Of a stretch of 6,416 bases of DNA, positions 6,232-6,416 are shown one piece after another. Location: NCBI GenBank assembly GCA_050943435.1, contig JBMNPE010000077.1, positions 1-6,416 on the forward strand. Reading direction: 5' to 3'. The position numbers and the translations under genes were made by a program. The notes under the pieces are model-generated. The model did not search any database. It saw only the letters and a list, made by a program, of their open reading frames with translations, and was not told where the DNA came from. The stretch comes from RGIG5675 sp050943435. Lineage in GTDB: Bacteria > Bacillota > Clostridia > Oscillospirales > Ruminococcaceae. Positions within the stretch are counted from its first letter, which is position 1. Each line of letters opens with the position of its first letter.

Positions 6232-6416
6232 AAATAGGCATATTGGGAGCAACAGGCGCAGTGGGAAGACAGATGATGCAGTGCCTGTCCGAGAGAAAGA
6301 TCAAAGTGGACGAACTGAGGCTGTTCGCGAGCGGCAGGAGTGCAGGGACAAAGCTCGATTTTGAAGGGACCCCTGTTGAAGTGACAGAGATATCCCCCGG
6401 CGGTCTTAAAGGACTG
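6228..6416 (+). CDS. asd: Aspartate-semialdehyde dehydrogenase, N-terminal part (3' truncated by window end)
   Basis: The first 63 residues of the enzyme that reduces aspartyl phosphate to aspartate-4-semialdehyde with NADPH. GATGAVG (7-13) is the NADP-binding glycine motif, and LFASGRSAG (32-40) is the conserved segment that contacts the adenosine phosphate of NADPH. VDELRLFAS after the first helix is typical of the bacterial class rather than the archaeal/fungal class. The catalytic cysteine and histidine lie beyond the window. The ATG overlaps the lysC stop as ATGA; the upstream AAGGGTG is a modest ribosome binding site, so translational coupling probably matters. Placing Asd directly after LysC and Hom completes the route from aspartate to homoserine. 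All four arginines visible use AGA/AGG and three of four isoleucines use ATA. Confidence 0.95.
   Translation, partial: MKIGILGATGAVGRQMMQCLSERKIKVDELRLFASGRSAGTKLDFEGTPVEVTEISPGGLKGL

Noticed and set aside
5518..6252. A 244-codon open frame on the minus strand opposite lysC
   Set aside because: It lies antisense to a firmly identified aspartokinase, has no domain or hydropathy pattern that makes sense, and arises from the codon bias of the real gene.
1..6416. Mobile elements, CRISPR arrays, tRNA or rRNA genes, or an unknown multi-gene system
   Set aside because: No repeat arrays, transposase or integrase motifs, cloverleaf-like segments or unexplained long gaps were seen; nearly all sequence is assigned to core biosynthetic genes.

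Overview
The window is a compact block of aspartate-family amino-acid biosynthesis from a prokaryote, most likely a bacterium. All five steps from aspartate to threonine are represented. Two gene groups face away from each other across a 100-bp intergenic region (3658-3757). On the plus strand are hom (homoserine dehydrogenase), lysC (aspartokinase) and the 5' end of asd (aspartate-semialdehyde dehydrogenase, cut by the window end). On the minus strand are thrC (threonine synthase), thrB (homoserine kinase) and a small HTH-ACT domain protein of the PheB/UPF0735 type. Every junction inside the two groups is tight: 4-nt ATGA overlaps at hom/lysC and lysC/asd, an 8-nt overlap at thrC/thrB, and abutting codons at thrB/ACT. 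Each group therefore reads as one translationally coupled operon. LysC, Asd and Hom make homoserine, and ThrB and ThrC convert it to threonine. LysC and Asd also supply precursors for lysine/diaminopimelate and methionine.

The left end holds the 3' end of an RlmI-like rRNA m5C methyltransferase on the plus strand (3-401). It converges on a gene for an 80-residue protein with two predicted membrane segments on the minus strand (483-725). The 81 bp between them contain two hairpins in tandem, the second a plausible terminator. The small membrane-protein gene has its own very consensus-like sigma70-type promoter (TTGAGA, 17 bp, TATAAT) and an AGGAGG ribosome binding site.

Organism: the enzymes are bacterial in type. 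LysC resembles clostridial monofunctional aspartokinases, Asd starts like the bacterial class, ThrC is the long ~500-residue form, and the PheB-like ACT protein is typical of Firmicutes. Shine-Dalgarno sites and sigma70-like promoters agree. Codon choice leans to AGG/AGA for arginine and ATA for isoleucine (in the visible part of asd, 4 of 4 Arg and 3 of 4 Ile). That pattern is known from some Synergistetes, thermophilic bacteria and archaea such as Methanomassiliicoccales. I would say a moderately GC-rich bacterium related to Firmicutes or Synergistetes, and cannot exclude an archaeon carrying bacterial genes.

The most interesting points are regulatory. Hom has a C-terminal tail that looks like a shrunken ACT domain. 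A separate HTH-ACT protein is encoded in the divergent threonine operon. The shared intergenic region carries several short palindromes and a direct repeat. No wholly new system is evident; the rest is ordinary core metabolism.
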